In this document: piece after piece, positions 42,438 through 51,333 of the stretch
Numbering within the stretch: the first letter of the stretch is position 1
How the letters are laid out: the number at the start of each line of letters is the position of its first letter
Assembly (NCBI GenBank): GCA_963674545.2
Contig: CAXXFB010000001.1
Coordinates: forward strand, 2,976,001-3,040,000
From: JABGQS01 sp963674545
GTDB taxonomy: Bacteria > Bacillota > Clostridia > Christensenellales > SZUA-584
Direction: 5' to 3'
DNA length: 64,000 nt
Translations under genes and position numbers: made by a program
Notes under the pieces: model-generated
Database searches by the model: none
Seen by the model: the letters and a program-made list of their open reading frames with translations, nothing else
What the model was told of the DNA's origin: nothing

Positions 42438-42966
42438 ATGAGCGCTCCGAAATACAAAAAGAATAGTGTTTACTCAGCAGCAGATACAGGATAAGATAAA
42501 AGAGATAGGCGCGCAGATAGCAAAGGATTACGAAGACAAAGAGCTTGTGCTTGTAAGCGTGCTGAACGGCAGCATGTATTTTATTGCAGACCTCACACGT
42601 GCGATAGATCTGCCGATAGAGATAGACTTTATGTCGATAGGAGTATATCCGCACGCTACAAAAGAAACAGGTGCGGTACGCATAACAAAAGATCTTGATA
42701 TAGACATCTCCGGCAAACACGTTCTGATAGTTGAAGACATAACGCGTACCGGTCTTACGATAGGCTATCTTGTCCAGAATTTAAAAGCAAGGATGCCTAA
42801 AAGCGTAAAGGTGTGCACACTGCTTCGCAACCCGGATCAACAGCTCATAGACACGCCGATAGCATACGAAGGCTTCAGGGTAACAAACTCATGGCTGCTT
42901 GGCTATGGAATGGATATAGACGGCAGGTGGCGCAACCTTCCTTATATTGTCGAAGTTACAAAATAA
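42438..42966 (+). CDS. hpt: Hypoxanthine phosphoribosyltransferase, 5' frame uncertain
   Basis: A purine salvage enzyme converting hypoxanthine/guanine and PRPP to IMP/GMP. The PRPP-binding loop V-L-I-V-E-D-I-T-R-T-G-L-T and V-L-N-G-S near the N-terminus are diagnostic; the C-terminal W-R-N-L-P-Y-I also fits. The main frame begins at a GTG at 42466 with no ribosome site and lacks the first residues of the family. An ATG at 42438, preceded by AGAGGCGG, would supply them if one A of the A5 tract at 42456-42460 were absent. So the gene either starts at GTG or carries a 1-base insertion. It lies 30 nt after the kinase-like gene. Confidence 0.83.
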
Positions 42967-42983
42967 AAACAGCGAACTGTATT

Positions 42984-43008
42984 AAGCCCGAATATCGGGC
43001 TTTTTTAA
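42984..43008 (+). terminator. Rho-independent terminator after hpt
   Basis: AAGCCCGA (42984-42991) pairs with TCGGGCTT (42995-43002), followed by TTTT. Confidence 0.85.
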
Positions 43009-43119
43009 TATCGTGGTTTCGCCAACGCGTGCTTCAGAAGAGTAAATGAGAGATAATGTTCTATTTGTATTTAGAGCGTGAAACTGAACAGTTTTTTATC
43101 TTTGGCCGTATTTTTCGCA

Positions 43120-43426
43120 AATAAATACAGCCCTTATTTAAAAGGGCTGTAAATAGAAACTCCAGCGAACCCTTATAAAGAATGTTTCCCGTGGTTTCCA
43201 CCGTTTACAACGAAATTCTTTAATCTCACGTCAGTTCCAAAACTTTCATATAGGCATCGGCTAGAATATTATTCAAAACCTTTGCATTATTCAAATCCTA
43301 GTTCTTATGTCAGATTTGCAGTCCGCTTTCACTTTCGCGTCGGCTTAACTGCCCTTTCGCTTCCGTACTTTCATACGGCGGCTTTCACTCAAGTTCAACT
43401 ACCCTTTTCGGTATTCCCTGGAGTAT
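43120..43426 (-). ncRNA. Candidate structured non-coding RNA, about 300 nt
   Basis: No protein frame explains this 700-bp gap (42967-43689), but the minus strand reads as an RNA gene. A strong promoter (43460-43432) is followed at once by ACTCCAG (43424-43418), which pairs perfectly with CTGGAGT (43165-43159), enclosing about 250 nt. Inside are GNRA- or GAAA-type hairpins such as CCGTA-TGAAAG-TACGG, GGTG-GAAA-CCAC and TACC-GAAAAG-GGTA, and a GCAGT/ACTGC helix. A terminator hairpin ends the unit. It lacks the conserved cores of RNase P RNA, tmRNA and SRP RNA as I know them. It may belong to a described large RNA class (e.g. raiA-type) that I cannot recognise by eye. Confidence 0.65.
43127..43150 (-). 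terminator. Terminator of the candidate ncRNA
   Basis: On the minus strand ACAGCCCTTT pairs with AAGGGCTGT around a short loop, followed by ATTTATTT. Confidence 0.65.
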
Positions 43427-43431
43427 CTTTT

Positions 43432-43460
43432 ATTATAGACTTGGGTCTCTAAAAAAGCAA
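43432..43460 (-). promoter_or_regulatory. Promoter of the candidate ncRNA
   Basis: On the minus strand TTGCTT (43460-43455) and TATAAT (43437-43432) are separated by 17 bp. The predicted start, about 43426, coincides with the closing helix of the RNA. Confidence 0.7.
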
Positions 43461-43614
43461 ATTTTATTTAGTTTAAAATAGAGCTGTGAAAGACGCAATT
43501 GTGGCACTCAGAACCCTTTACGTTTTAAATGCTAAGAATATCTTTCTTTTTCAAAGTTTTTTTGAGCTTTTTTTAAAAATAATAAAAAAATTTATCTATA
43601 GAAAATAAAATATT

Positions 43615-43642
43615 TTGATGCAAGCGCTGCCGGTGATATAAT
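43615..43642 (+). promoter_or_regulatory. Promoter of mtnA
   Basis: TTGATG (43615-43620) and TATAAT (43637-43642) are separated by 16 bp, 47 bp before the start. The AT-rich stretch 43480-43614 shows nothing else. Confidence 0.6.
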
Positions 43643-43689
43643 AAAAACTAACAGATTTTTGACTAAAAAATTTTATTTAAAAGGAAACG

Positions 43690-44716
43690 ATGATGATAAA
43701 AACACTTGAATACAAGAACGGTATACTGCATCTCCTAGACGCAGACGCTGCTTCCGGCTCAAACGAAATATATAGAAATTGAAACAGTGTCCCTGCTTTG
43801 GGATGCAATAAAGCGACTGGCAGTCAGAGGAGCTCCGGCAATAGGTGTTGCCGCCGCCTACGGCGTTGTAATATCCGCACGTCTTGCCCCGAAAAACAAC
43901 TTTGACTCTTTCCAGGCAGCCGTCAAAAAGGATGCGGACTATCTTGCCTCTTCCCGTCCTACGGCAGTCAACCTCACTTGGGCGCTAAACCGAATGATGA
44001 AGAAGCTATCCGCTTTGGGCAGAGAATCTTTCAACGATATAATAACTGCACTTGAAAAAGAGGCAAAGATAATCGAAGAACAGGACAGACAGATAAACAA
44101 AGCGATAGGGGAGAACCTATTAAGCCTGCTCAAAGACGGTGATACAGTTCTTACTCATTGTAACGCAGGCGTTCTTGCCACTGCCGGTTACGGAACGGCT
44201 CTTTCACCGTTCTATCTCGCAAAAGAAAAAGGCATGAACATTAAAGTCTATGCCGATGAAACACGTCCGCTGCTTCAGGGTGCAAGGCTGACTGCCTACG
44301 AGCTGCAGCAGAGCGGTATAGATGTAACGTTGATCTGTGACAACATGGCTGCAATGGTGATGTCACAGGGAAAGATAGATGCGGTGATAGTAGGGTGCGA
44401 CCGTGTTGCAGCCAACGGCGATACCGCCAACAAGATAGGAACGCTCGGTGTTTCAGTGCTCGCAAAGCATTACGGCATACCTATGTATATTGCAGCTCCC
44501 ACTCCTACGATAGACTTTAGCTGCGCTACCGGAAGCGACATTCCGATAGAACAAAGGGAAGCGGACGAAGTTCGCGGCTTTGGCAGTATGAAGACCGCTC
44601 CGCAGGATGTTAAGGTATATAACCCCGCCTTTGATGTAACACCATGGCAGAACATCACTGCTATAGTCACCGAAAAGGGGATCTGCCGTCCGCCTTATAT
44701 ACAGAGCCTGAAATGA
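43690..44716 (+). CDS. mtnA: S-methyl-5-thioribose-1-phosphate isomerase, frameshifted near N-terminus
   Basis: The enzyme isomerises methylthioribose 1-phosphate in methionine salvage (eIF2B-related fold). The main frame (from 43787) has R-G-A-P-A-I-G-V-A-A-A-Y-G, T-H-C-N-A-G with the catalytic Cys, G-C-D-R-V-A-A-N-G-D with the catalytic Asp, and A-P-T-P-T-I-D. The true N-terminus is encoded from ATG 43690 (AAGGAAA upstream): T-L-E-Y-K-N-G-I-L-x-L-L-D, which runs into TGA at 43780. Adding one TA to the TATATA tract near 43770-43775 would join the frames as Y-I-E-I-E-T-V. Full length would be about 342 residues. No other methionine-salvage gene is nearby; it may act on related (deoxy)ribose phosphates. 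Confidence 0.85.
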
Positions 44717-44775
44717 TTATGAAATATTGGTTGAAATAACCGATATAGAATAGCTGAAAAGATAAAAGTTTACTG

Positions 44776-45765
44776 TTAGATTTCACCAAACAAGACACGG
44801 TTTTTGCCTTCATCTTTTGCTTTATACAAATAGGAATCTGCTGTTTTTACAAGTGACGCTATTTCCACCTCTTTTTGATTGTTTTTCAGAACCGCACCTA
44901 TGCTTGCCGTAATGTTAATTGTATTACCTTCAGATTCAACTATCAATTCTTCAATGCATCGGCGAACTTTTTCAGCTCTTACTTTTGCTTCCTCAGTTGA
45001 GAGGTTGTCCATCATTATAATTGCGAATTCTTCTCCGCCCCAGCGACAGAGATGTGCGCAGTCATCAATGGTTTTCTGGATACATTCTGCAACGCTTATC
45101 AAAACTTTATCTCCGGAAAGATGCCCATATGTATCGTTGATATCTTTAAAATCATCTAAGTCTATTATCATGAAAAACATAGAGTGTGTTGTTTTGCGTG
45201 TGTCAAGGCAATCGTCAATTATCAGGTTGAAACCATAGCGGTTGTAAACCCCCGTCAGAGCATCGTGTACATACAGATACTCATAATCGCTCTTTGCTTT
45301 TATCATCTCTCGGTGAGTAACGTGTCTTATAGTTTCAAGAAACAATGATGTTATATATATAGCAACCAATAAAAATGGGAACCGGAGCTTAAAAGTAGAG
45401 CTGTAATCATACTTAAGCAGATTTGAGCCCATAGGTGTCCACAGGAAAAACACAAGTATTACAAACATTATCAGAGTATATACTGACGCTTTTTTTCTGC
45501 CTAGAAGCATCATCCCGCATGAGGGCAGAAGACACACCCAAAGGATGCTGAACCCTTCCGGGTTGCCGCTTATAATAAAATAGATGAGCATTAATGAAAC
45601 GACAATAAAGAAAAACATTGACGATATGGTAATAGAGGATTTGGTTCTGGTTATATAATAGAGGTTGATTATACATGATATAGTAAAAATCAAAGTAACC
45701 CACAAAAGCAGGTTGTTCTGTGTTATCAGGTTTATAACGGACATAACACCTGCTACAGTGCCCAT
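44776..45765 (-). CDS. Membrane-anchored diguanylate cyclase (GGDEF)
   Basis: A 329-residue protein with about six hydrophobic helices (about 1-150) and a C-terminal GGDEF domain (about 165-329) containing D-A-L-T-G-V-Y-N-R, D-L-D-D-F-K-D-I-N-D and W-G-G-E-E-F, all needed for c-di-GMP synthesis. The N-terminal helices probably sense a membrane or small-molecule signal. Start uncertain: ATG 45765 lacks a ribosome site and lies inside what looks like coding sequence. The frame stays open to 45891 and reads R-x-R-K-A-L-T-E-L-N-N-R-L ... F-R-Y-R-F-Q-L-T-I-V-Y-W, but has no ATG/GTG/TTG there. A small 5' frame break or unusual start codon is possible. Confidence 0.85.
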   Translation of the reverse strand: MGTVAGVMSVINLITQNNLLLWVTLIFTISCIINLYYITRTKSSITISSMFFFIVVSLMLIYFIISGNPEGFSILWVCLLPSCGMMLLGRKKASVYTLIMFVILVFFLWTPMGSNLLKYDYSSTFKLRFPFLLVAIYITSLFLETIRHVTHREMIKAKSDYEYLYVHDALTGVYNRYGFNLIIDDCLDTRKTTHSMFFMIIDLDDFKDINDTYGHLSGDKVLISVAECIQKTIDDCAHLCRWGGEEFAIIMMDNLSTEEAKVRAEKVRRCIEELIVESEGNTINITASIGAVLKNNQKEVEIASLVKTADSYLYKAKDEGKNRVLFGEI

Positions 45766-46059
45766 AAGCCAGTATACAATTGTTAATTGGAAACGATAAC
45801 GAAAATTGTCATCAACTAATCTATTATTAAGTTCAGTTAGCGCTTTGCGAATTCTGCTTCTGATTCCACTAATTCTTAATTTATCAACCTTTTAAAATAG
45901 CGATTATATTATTTATTTATAGTTAATAATACCCAGAATCTTATAAGTTGAACCCCACATTAGACAAATTAACTGAAATTTCCTATATTAGTGCTTTGTG
46001 ACAGCCTTATAAGAACAAATGATAATATAAATAGCAGATAAGAATAAGCGAAAGATTCA

Positions 46060-46893
46060 CTAAAATCCTTCGCCCATTACTTCCTTGACGTCGGCAACGA
46101 TAACAAAAGCCTTGCTGTCTATGTTCTGTACCAGCTTCTTGAGTTTCGGCCCTTCCGTTCTCCACTTCAGAACGCATAGCAAAACGTCCTTGTCCCGCTT
46201 GCTGTAAAGACCGGTTGCGGAAAGCGCCGTTACGCCTCTGTTCATCTGAAACAGTATAGCGTGAGATATCTCCTCGCTCTTGTCAGATATTATATAAAAA
46301 GCCTTTGCTGCCGAAAGCCCGGCAACCACAAAGTCGATTACCTTCGAAGCCACGAACAACGAAACTACTGCATACATAGCGACCGCCATGTCGAAAAGTA
46401 TCCCCGCTGCAGCGATTATGACAAAGTCTATGCCAAAAAGGAATACGCTAAGGCTGACGTGTTTGAACTTTTCGGAGAGTATCTTTGCCGCCATGTCGGT
46501 GCCGCCGGTCGTAGCCCCCATTCTTACGACCAGCCCTATTCCTATACCGACAAGAACACCGCCGTATATGCTCGCAAGAAACGGGTCATATGCTTCTGCC
46601 GGGATGGGTATCACCTCTGCAAGTGCAGAATAAAGCAGCAGAGCATAGACCGTCCTGATAGCAAATGTTTTACCGAGCAGCCGAAGGCCGAATATGAAAA
46701 GCGGTATGTTCAATACAACTATGCTTATGCCCAGCGGTATGTTAAATAAATGATACAGTATCGTTGCGATACCGCTCACTCCGCCGGCGGCAATCTTTCC
46801 CGGAACGAGGAAGATATTAAGCCCGGCCACCGCAAGCCCAACTCCTATAGATATAAGTATATAATCCCTGATTCTTTGTTTCATAGTCTTCAC
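46060..46893 (-). CDS. YitT-family membrane protein (DUF161/DUF2179)
   Basis: A 277-residue protein: five to six hydrophobic helices (about 10-190) with the repeated G-x-x-x-A-G-L/G-G-x-S-G-I-A pattern of the YitT family, then a cytoplasmic DUF2179 domain (about 210-277). The fold resembles a small transporter, but the substrate is not known for most members. GAGGTG precedes the ATG. It is separate from the TldD/TldE genes upstream by 132 bp, which contains a possible terminator. Confidence 0.88.
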   Translation of the reverse strand: MKTMKQRIRDYILISIGVGLAVAGLNIFLVPGKIAAGGVSGIATILYHLFNIPLGISIVVLNIPLFIFGLRLLGKTFAIRTVYALLLYSALAEVIPIPAEAYDPFLASIYGGVLVGIGIGLVVRMGATTGGTDMAAKILSEKFKHVSLSVFLFGIDFVIIAAAGILFDMAVAMYAVVSLFVASKVIDFVVAGLSAAKAFYIISDKSEEISHAILFQMNRGVTALSATGLYSKRDKDVLLCVLKWRTEGPKLKKLVQNIDSKAFVIVADVKEVMGEGF

Positions 46894-46921
46894 ACCTCAA
46901 ACAATATTTCTTTTTCAAAAT

Positions 46922-46962
46922 GAAATCCCCCTGATGGGCGGTCTGCCAAAAAGGAGGATTTT
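46922..46962 (-). terminator. Possible terminator after tldE-like gene
   Basis: On the minus strand AAAATCCTCCT pairs imperfectly with AGGGGGATTT across a 20-nt loop, followed by a T-containing tail. Confidence 0.4.
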
Positions 46963-47025
46963 AATTATCACACTAAGCCGGCACTCGGCAATTAATGATC
47001 TTTTATATATCAGCAAGTACTATTG

Positions 47026-48315
47026 TCAGACGGCGACCGTCACTCCAAACAGCTTGATTGCTTTAGGGCAGATATAGTTTGCACTTGTCTGCACTTCGCT
47101 TGAGAGCTGCATAGCTGCCTGCACGTCTTTAATGTTCCCGACTATAGAGCCGCCTGTAACGGGCGTTGATTTCTTGCCGTCATGATATATAGCCAGCCGT
47201 ATTTCTCCGCCGAAGTCTCCTGTCCACTCGTCCATCTGGAAGTCAGAGAAATATCTAAGTTCAAGATACTCTCCCTGCCGAAGCTCGTCAAGCGTTTTGC
47301 TGCCGCCTTCAAATTTTGCATTGCCGATAACTCCGGTCGGCTCGATGCCGAGGTATTGGCAGTGTCTGTTGTCGCCGTGGATCCTTAGCAGCTTCCCGTC
47401 TTTATAAAGTCCGGTGCTTTTTAGCTTAACACCGTCACGGTCAATATAACGGTTCATCACAGAGTTTTCAATTTCCGGCTCAAGACTAACATTTATGCAG
47501 TCTCCGGTTTTGCAGCCTTGCAGATCGTCGCCCTTCTTTGCGTCGGAATATTTCTGATAAATCAGCTGCGCATTTGCCTTTTGGATATAATAGCTCAAGA
47601 ATTCGTTAACATTGTCCTTCACGAGAATGACTGGAATATCCTTAAGCTTGGGCGTAGCCACCGCTTCCGCACGCAGCATAGCGTTTTCCAACGCTTCCTG
47701 TACGGTCAGTTCTATTTTTTCGAGGCACATGTCAGAGAAATCAAAGAATTCGATTATCTCAACTTCCTCACCGCTTTGCTTGCAGTCCACGATAAGCTCA
47801 ATATGCCCGCTGAAAAGCGTCAAGTTCTCGTCAACTCCGGATGAATTGACTACCCGTGCATCAGTTTTTTCGAGGAAGAACTCACACGAGTTCACTTTGC
47901 TTGTCTTCATAATGTTCTTCTTGTAAAGTGCATTTGCAAGCTTTGGCATATAAGACGCAAGGTCACCTTCCGAGAATTCGCTCGAAACCTGATTCAGCGG
48001 TTCGCTGCTCGGTTCTGCAAGCTTATAATACGGGTTCTTGACAAGAGAAGCCGCCAGAGCAGCTTGATCTATTTTTGCTTTTACCTCTTCGTCGGTCATA
48101 GTGGGGGAGAGCCTTGTGCTGGCAGACCCTTTATATTTTACGCCATCCTCTTCGAAGTTTTTATATACAGTAACGTTTATATGATGCACCTTTTTTGCCC
48201 GGTTCATGTCCAGTTTCTTCTTTATAAAGAAAAGTTCCGCCGACTGCGTCTGCCGTTCGCCGACCAGCCATTCATCCACTCCGGGAGCGCTGTTTAAAAT
48301 ACTGATTATATCCAT
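47026..48315 (-). CDS. TldE/PmbA-family metalloprotease partner
   Basis: A 429-residue member of the TldD/PmbA superfamily. It lacks the HExxxH zinc motif and is therefore the TldE-type partner. Recognisable parts include the C-terminal G-G-S-I-V-G-N-I-K-D-V block and P-x-G-V-I-G-N-A. TldD/TldE heterodimers form a closed proteolytic chamber that trims unfolded peptides such as microcin B17 precursor or antitoxins. The ATG overlaps the TldD stop by 1 nt, so the pair is translationally coupled. No peptide-natural-product cluster is visible nearby, so a general peptide-clearing role is likely. Confidence 0.86.
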   Translation of the reverse strand: MDIISILNSAPGVDEWLVGERQTQSAELFFIKKKLDMNRAKKVHHINVTVYKNFEEDGVKYKGSASTRLSPTMTDEEVKAKIDQAALAASLVKNPYYKLAEPSSEPLNQVSSEFSEGDLASYMPKLANALYKKNIMKTSKVNSCEFFLEKTDARVVNSSGVDENLTLFSGHIELIVDCKQSGEEVEIIEFFDFSDMCLEKIELTVQEALENAMLRAEAVATPKLKDIPVILVKDNVNEFLSYYIQKANAQLIYQKYSDAKKGDDLQGCKTGDCINVSLEPEIENSVMNRYIDRDGVKLKSTGLYKDGKLLRIHGDNRHCQYLGIEPTGVIGNAKFEGGSKTLDELRQGEYLELRYFSDFQMDEWTGDFGGEIRLAIYHDGKKSTPVTGGSIVGNIKDVQAAMQLSSEVQTSANYICPKAIKLFGVTVAV

Positions 48316-49748
48316 TACCCCAACCTCCCTCTAAGTTTGATATAAGTGCCTCCGATAGAAGTCTTTGCCCACTCCTTGTGGCCTTTGCCGCAGTGGCCAG
48401 AGCCGCTCAGTTCAAGCTCGCCGTCAGAAACCATCGTTATAGATTTGAGTACATCCGGTACATATCCTGTCATGAGCACTGGTGCAAACACCTTCCCGGT
48501 AAGTTTGCCGTTCTTTATTTCCCGGCCACGGGCTATCATGCACTGTATGCCCCAGTTCTTGGGGTCTTCCATTCCGCTGTTGTAACTCTCCAGCAGATAA
48601 CCGTCATCGACTGAAGCAATCATATCTTCAAGCTTGTCACTGCCCGGCTCAAAGAAAGTGTTTGTCATTCTCGCATAAGCTTTTCTTTCAAAAGTCTCAC
48701 GCCGTCCGTTGCCCGTCGGCGGAGTGCCGAGCTGCAGGGCGGAAAGAAGGTCGGATATGCCGTTCTTTAATATACCGTCTTCAATTACTTTTGTGTCTGT
48801 ACCGAATGTGCCCTCGTCATCGAAAAGGTACGTTGCAACTTCCTTTGCGCTCTGTGCGCCGTCGTGCATCTGCGTGATGGGCGATGCCACATATTCGCCG
48901 AGGAACTCAGCGCCCTTGGCTCTGTTTTTCACGAACATATCCATTTCGACTCCGTGTCCAAATGCCTCGTGTGCAACAAGACCGGATACTTTCGGGTCAC
49001 AGATAACGTCATATTCGCCGGGCTCTATCCTCTTTGCGCCCAGCATATCAACTGCGTTCTGCACTATGTTCTTTACCATAGGCTTCAGCCTGTAAAGCGA
49101 TTCCACGCCTATTTGACCGGATACGCCGTCGTGCTCATATTTCATGTCCCCGTCTTTTCCTGCTACAGCAAGTGTGCCTGCGGAAGTGAACACATAAGAC
49201 TGCTCAAGATTCCGCTTGCCTGAATAAAACACCTTGGATACATGATACTCTTCATACACAGTCCTAAAATCTATAAGCAGATCCGAGCAACTTTTCGCCT
49301 CTTCCAGTATCTGCTTCATCAGCTCCAGCTTTTCCTCCGTGCTTATGCTCTCCGGCAGCATCTCAACGTCTCCGAAAAAGGTTTTATCCGCTTCTTCTTC
49401 CTCGATAAGCGGATACTTTGGGATTTCAAGACCAGCGCTTTTCAAAAGTTCCGTGTCCTGTTTTGCCGTTTTAATGACTGCCGCCAATATATCTTCATAG
49501 TTTTCATCACACAGCTCATTAAATGAATACTCGCTGTATGATGTTCCGTTATAAACTCTTGCTACACAGCCTCGTTCAGCCAGCATTGCATCCTGCACAG
49601 TGCTCCCACTGAAATCTACTATAAAGCGTGTGCCTGCTGTGTCGCTTGCCAGCAGAGCTGCATATTCAAACTCATCAAGCAGCGCTTTTAGCAGTTTTTT
49701 TAACAGCGGCTTTTTACTCTTCAGATAACTGCTCATTTCAACTTTCAT
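48315..49748 (-). CDS. tldD: TldD-family metalloprotease
   Basis: A 477-residue protease subunit. H260-E-A-F-G-H265 is the HExxxH zinc motif, followed by G-V-E-M-D. The C-terminal G-S-G-H-C-G-K-G and G-G-T-Y-I-K-L-R-G blocks are characteristic and likely hold the third zinc ligand. The expected partner is encoded directly downstream. AAGGAG lies 7 nt before the ATG. The enzyme is cytoplasmic and acts as a heterodimer. Confidence 0.9.
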   Translation of the reverse strand: MKVEMSSYLKSKKPLLKKLLKALLDEFEYAALLASDTAGTRFIVDFSGSTVQDAMLAERGCVARVYNGTSYSEYSFNELCDENYEDILAAVIKTAKQDTELLKSAGLEIPKYPLIEEEEADKTFFGDVEMLPESISTEEKLELMKQILEEAKSCSDLLIDFRTVYEEYHVSKVFYSGKRNLEQSYVFTSAGTLAVAGKDGDMKYEHDGVSGQIGVESLYRLKPMVKNIVQNAVDMLGAKRIEPGEYDVICDPKVSGLVAHEAFGHGVEMDMFVKNRAKGAEFLGEYVASPITQMHDGAQSAKEVATYLFDDEGTFGTDTKVIEDGILKNGISDLLSALQLGTPPTGNGRRETFERKAYARMTNTFFEPGSDKLEDMIASVDDGYLLESYNSGMEDPKNWGIQCMIARGREIKNGKLTGKVFAPVLMTGYVPDVLKSITMVSDGELELSGSGHCGKGHKEWAKTSIGGTYIKLRGRLG

Positions 49749-49912
49749 CTGTTTCTCCTTTTGTTAATATATAATAATTGATATTAGATAGTATATTTGC
49801 GCTCCCTGTTCCCAGGAAATATTATACTAGTGCGTTTTTCTTTTGGCAACACCGCTGTCAGGTTTTACTTTACGGCTAGCTAATAACTGTGCTGCTTCAG
49901 TGCGGCAGATGG

Positions 49913-50947
49913 TCAACCACCGTCCTCAGCACATTTTTCAAGATACGTAACAAAATCTTTTGCTGCCTGCTCCGGCGTTGCCCAGGAAGTCACCATCCTT
50001 GCGGTGACCGTTCCGTTTTGCTGTGGTCCATGCGAAAAGTCAAAACGCTCCTTCAGCTTTTCGGAAAGCTTTGCCGGGAATATAGGAAACAACTGATTGG
50101 AAACCGAACCTGATGCAAACCCCAGCCCAAGATTTGACATTCCCTTCCTTAATATATCAGCAGTCTTATTGGCATGTGCAGCCAGCTCAAAATAGAGCCC
50201 GTCCTCAAAGAGCGCAAGGAACTGCAGCCCCAGCACCCGCCCTTTGGCAAGCATTCCGCCCCGTTGCTTTATAATAAACCTAAAGTCGCTTTTCAGGGAG
50301 TCATTAGTTATGACGAGAGCTTCCCCAAGAAGCGCACCGTTCTTCGTTCCGCCGATATAGAATGCGTCAGTCAGCCCGGCTATGTTCTCAAGCCCCGGTA
50401 CGCTGTCCTTTATAACCAGAGCAGAACCAAGTCTTGCTCCGTCAAGATATAAAAGAAGTTCTTTGCTGCGGCAGAAACTGCTCAGTTCTTCAAGTTCTTT
50501 TCTTGTATAATGTGTGCCGACTTCGGTAGTATTGGATATATAAACCATCCTCGGTTTCACCATGTGTTCGTCGGTATGAAAATCCAGCGCCGCCTGAATA
50601 AGCTTCGCATCTAGTTTTCCGTCCGGTGTATCGACTGTGATTATCTTATGGCCCGTAGCCTCTATAGCGCCTGTCTCATGCACTTCGACGTGTCCGGTCT
50701 GTGCCGATATAACAGCTTCGTGCGGGCGCAGAAAAGCCGACACAGCAATAAGATTTGTCTGTGTTCCTCCGGGAATGAAATGAACAGCGGCATTTTTATT
50801 TCCTGTCGCTTCTTTTATAAGCTGCGCAGCGTCACGACAGTAAACATCTTCGCCGTATCCGTTAAGCTGCAAAAGGTTGGTTTCCTGCAGTTTTTTTAAA
50901 ACCTTTGGATGTGCACCTTCACTGTAATCGTTCACAAAGCTGTACAT
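49913..50947 (-). CDS. Low-specificity L-threonine aldolase family (PLP)
   Basis: A 344-residue fold-type I PLP enzyme. K202 in Y-I-G-G-T-K-N-G is the PLP lysine; L-Y-L-D-G-A-R-L-G supplies the pyridine-binding Asp; T-G-H-V-E-V-H-E-T-G and G-G-T-Q-T-N fit threonine aldolase/beta-eliminating lyase. The reaction is cleavage of threonine or other beta-hydroxy amino acids to glycine and an aldehyde. The start at 50947 is used because GGAGGGG precedes it; an in-frame TTG at 50959 overlaps that ribosome site. Single gene, minus strand. Confidence 0.9.
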   Translation of the reverse strand: MYSFVNDYSEGAHPKVLKKLQETNLLQLNGYGEDVYCRDAAQLIKEATGNKNAAVHFIPGGTQTNLIAVSAFLRPHEAVISAQTGHVEVHETGAIEATGHKIITVDTPDGKLDAKLIQAALDFHTDEHMVKPRMVYISNTTEVGTHYTRKELEELSSFCRSKELLLYLDGARLGSALVIKDSVPGLENIAGLTDAFYIGGTKNGALLGEALVITNDSLKSDFRFIIKQRGGMLAKGRVLGLQFLALFEDGLYFELAAHANKTADILRKGMSNLGLGFASGSVSNQLFPIFPAKLSEKLKERFDFSHGPQQNGTVTARMVTSWATPEQAAKDFVTYLEKCAEDGG

Positions 50948-51333
50948 ATACCCCTCCAAAACGATACCGCCGATGACTGGTATATTCCCATATCACACTT
51001 CAGCGGCTATATTTCACACTGCGATAACAATACCACTTTGCAGCTGCGTTTTCAATAATCCCGGGCGTAGCCCGTTCTCTCTTTTTCTGCTGCTTCATAC
51101 AAACAGCAGGATTGTGCGTTTGCAGTTTTTCTACTGCAGTTTAAGTTAAACATATTTTCACCGAAGCAGGCGATATATATTATTATACCTGCTTGTGCCA
51201 GGACTGGTATGATCAAAAGGGTAAGCGCTGCTAAAGAGCCCGGAACCTTTATGGTATAAGCATAGCTACGTTTTCCTTGTATTACGCAATCTGTTATGTT
51301 ATGATAATTTGCCATTATATAGGAAGGTCAATC
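50948..51333. other. Divergent intergenic region, 386 bp
   Basis: Between threonine aldolase (minus) and an MFS gene (plus). A GC-rich hairpin CGGGC-GTA-GCCCG with a T-rich right flank lies near 51062-51085. An 87-codon minus-strand frame (51052-51315) with one hydrophobic stretch has no ribosome site and was not accepted. Nothing else recognised. Confidence 0.4.

Noticed and set aside
42967..43689. Decayed transposase or protein gene in the gap between hpt and mtnA
   Set aside because: No frame with family signatures on either strand; promoter, closing helix and terminator fit an RNA gene instead.
51052..51315. 87-codon minus-strand frame with one hydrophobic stretch
   Set aside because: No Shine-Dalgarno sequence, and its 5' end would overlap the MFS promoter region; kept only as part of the intergenic entry.
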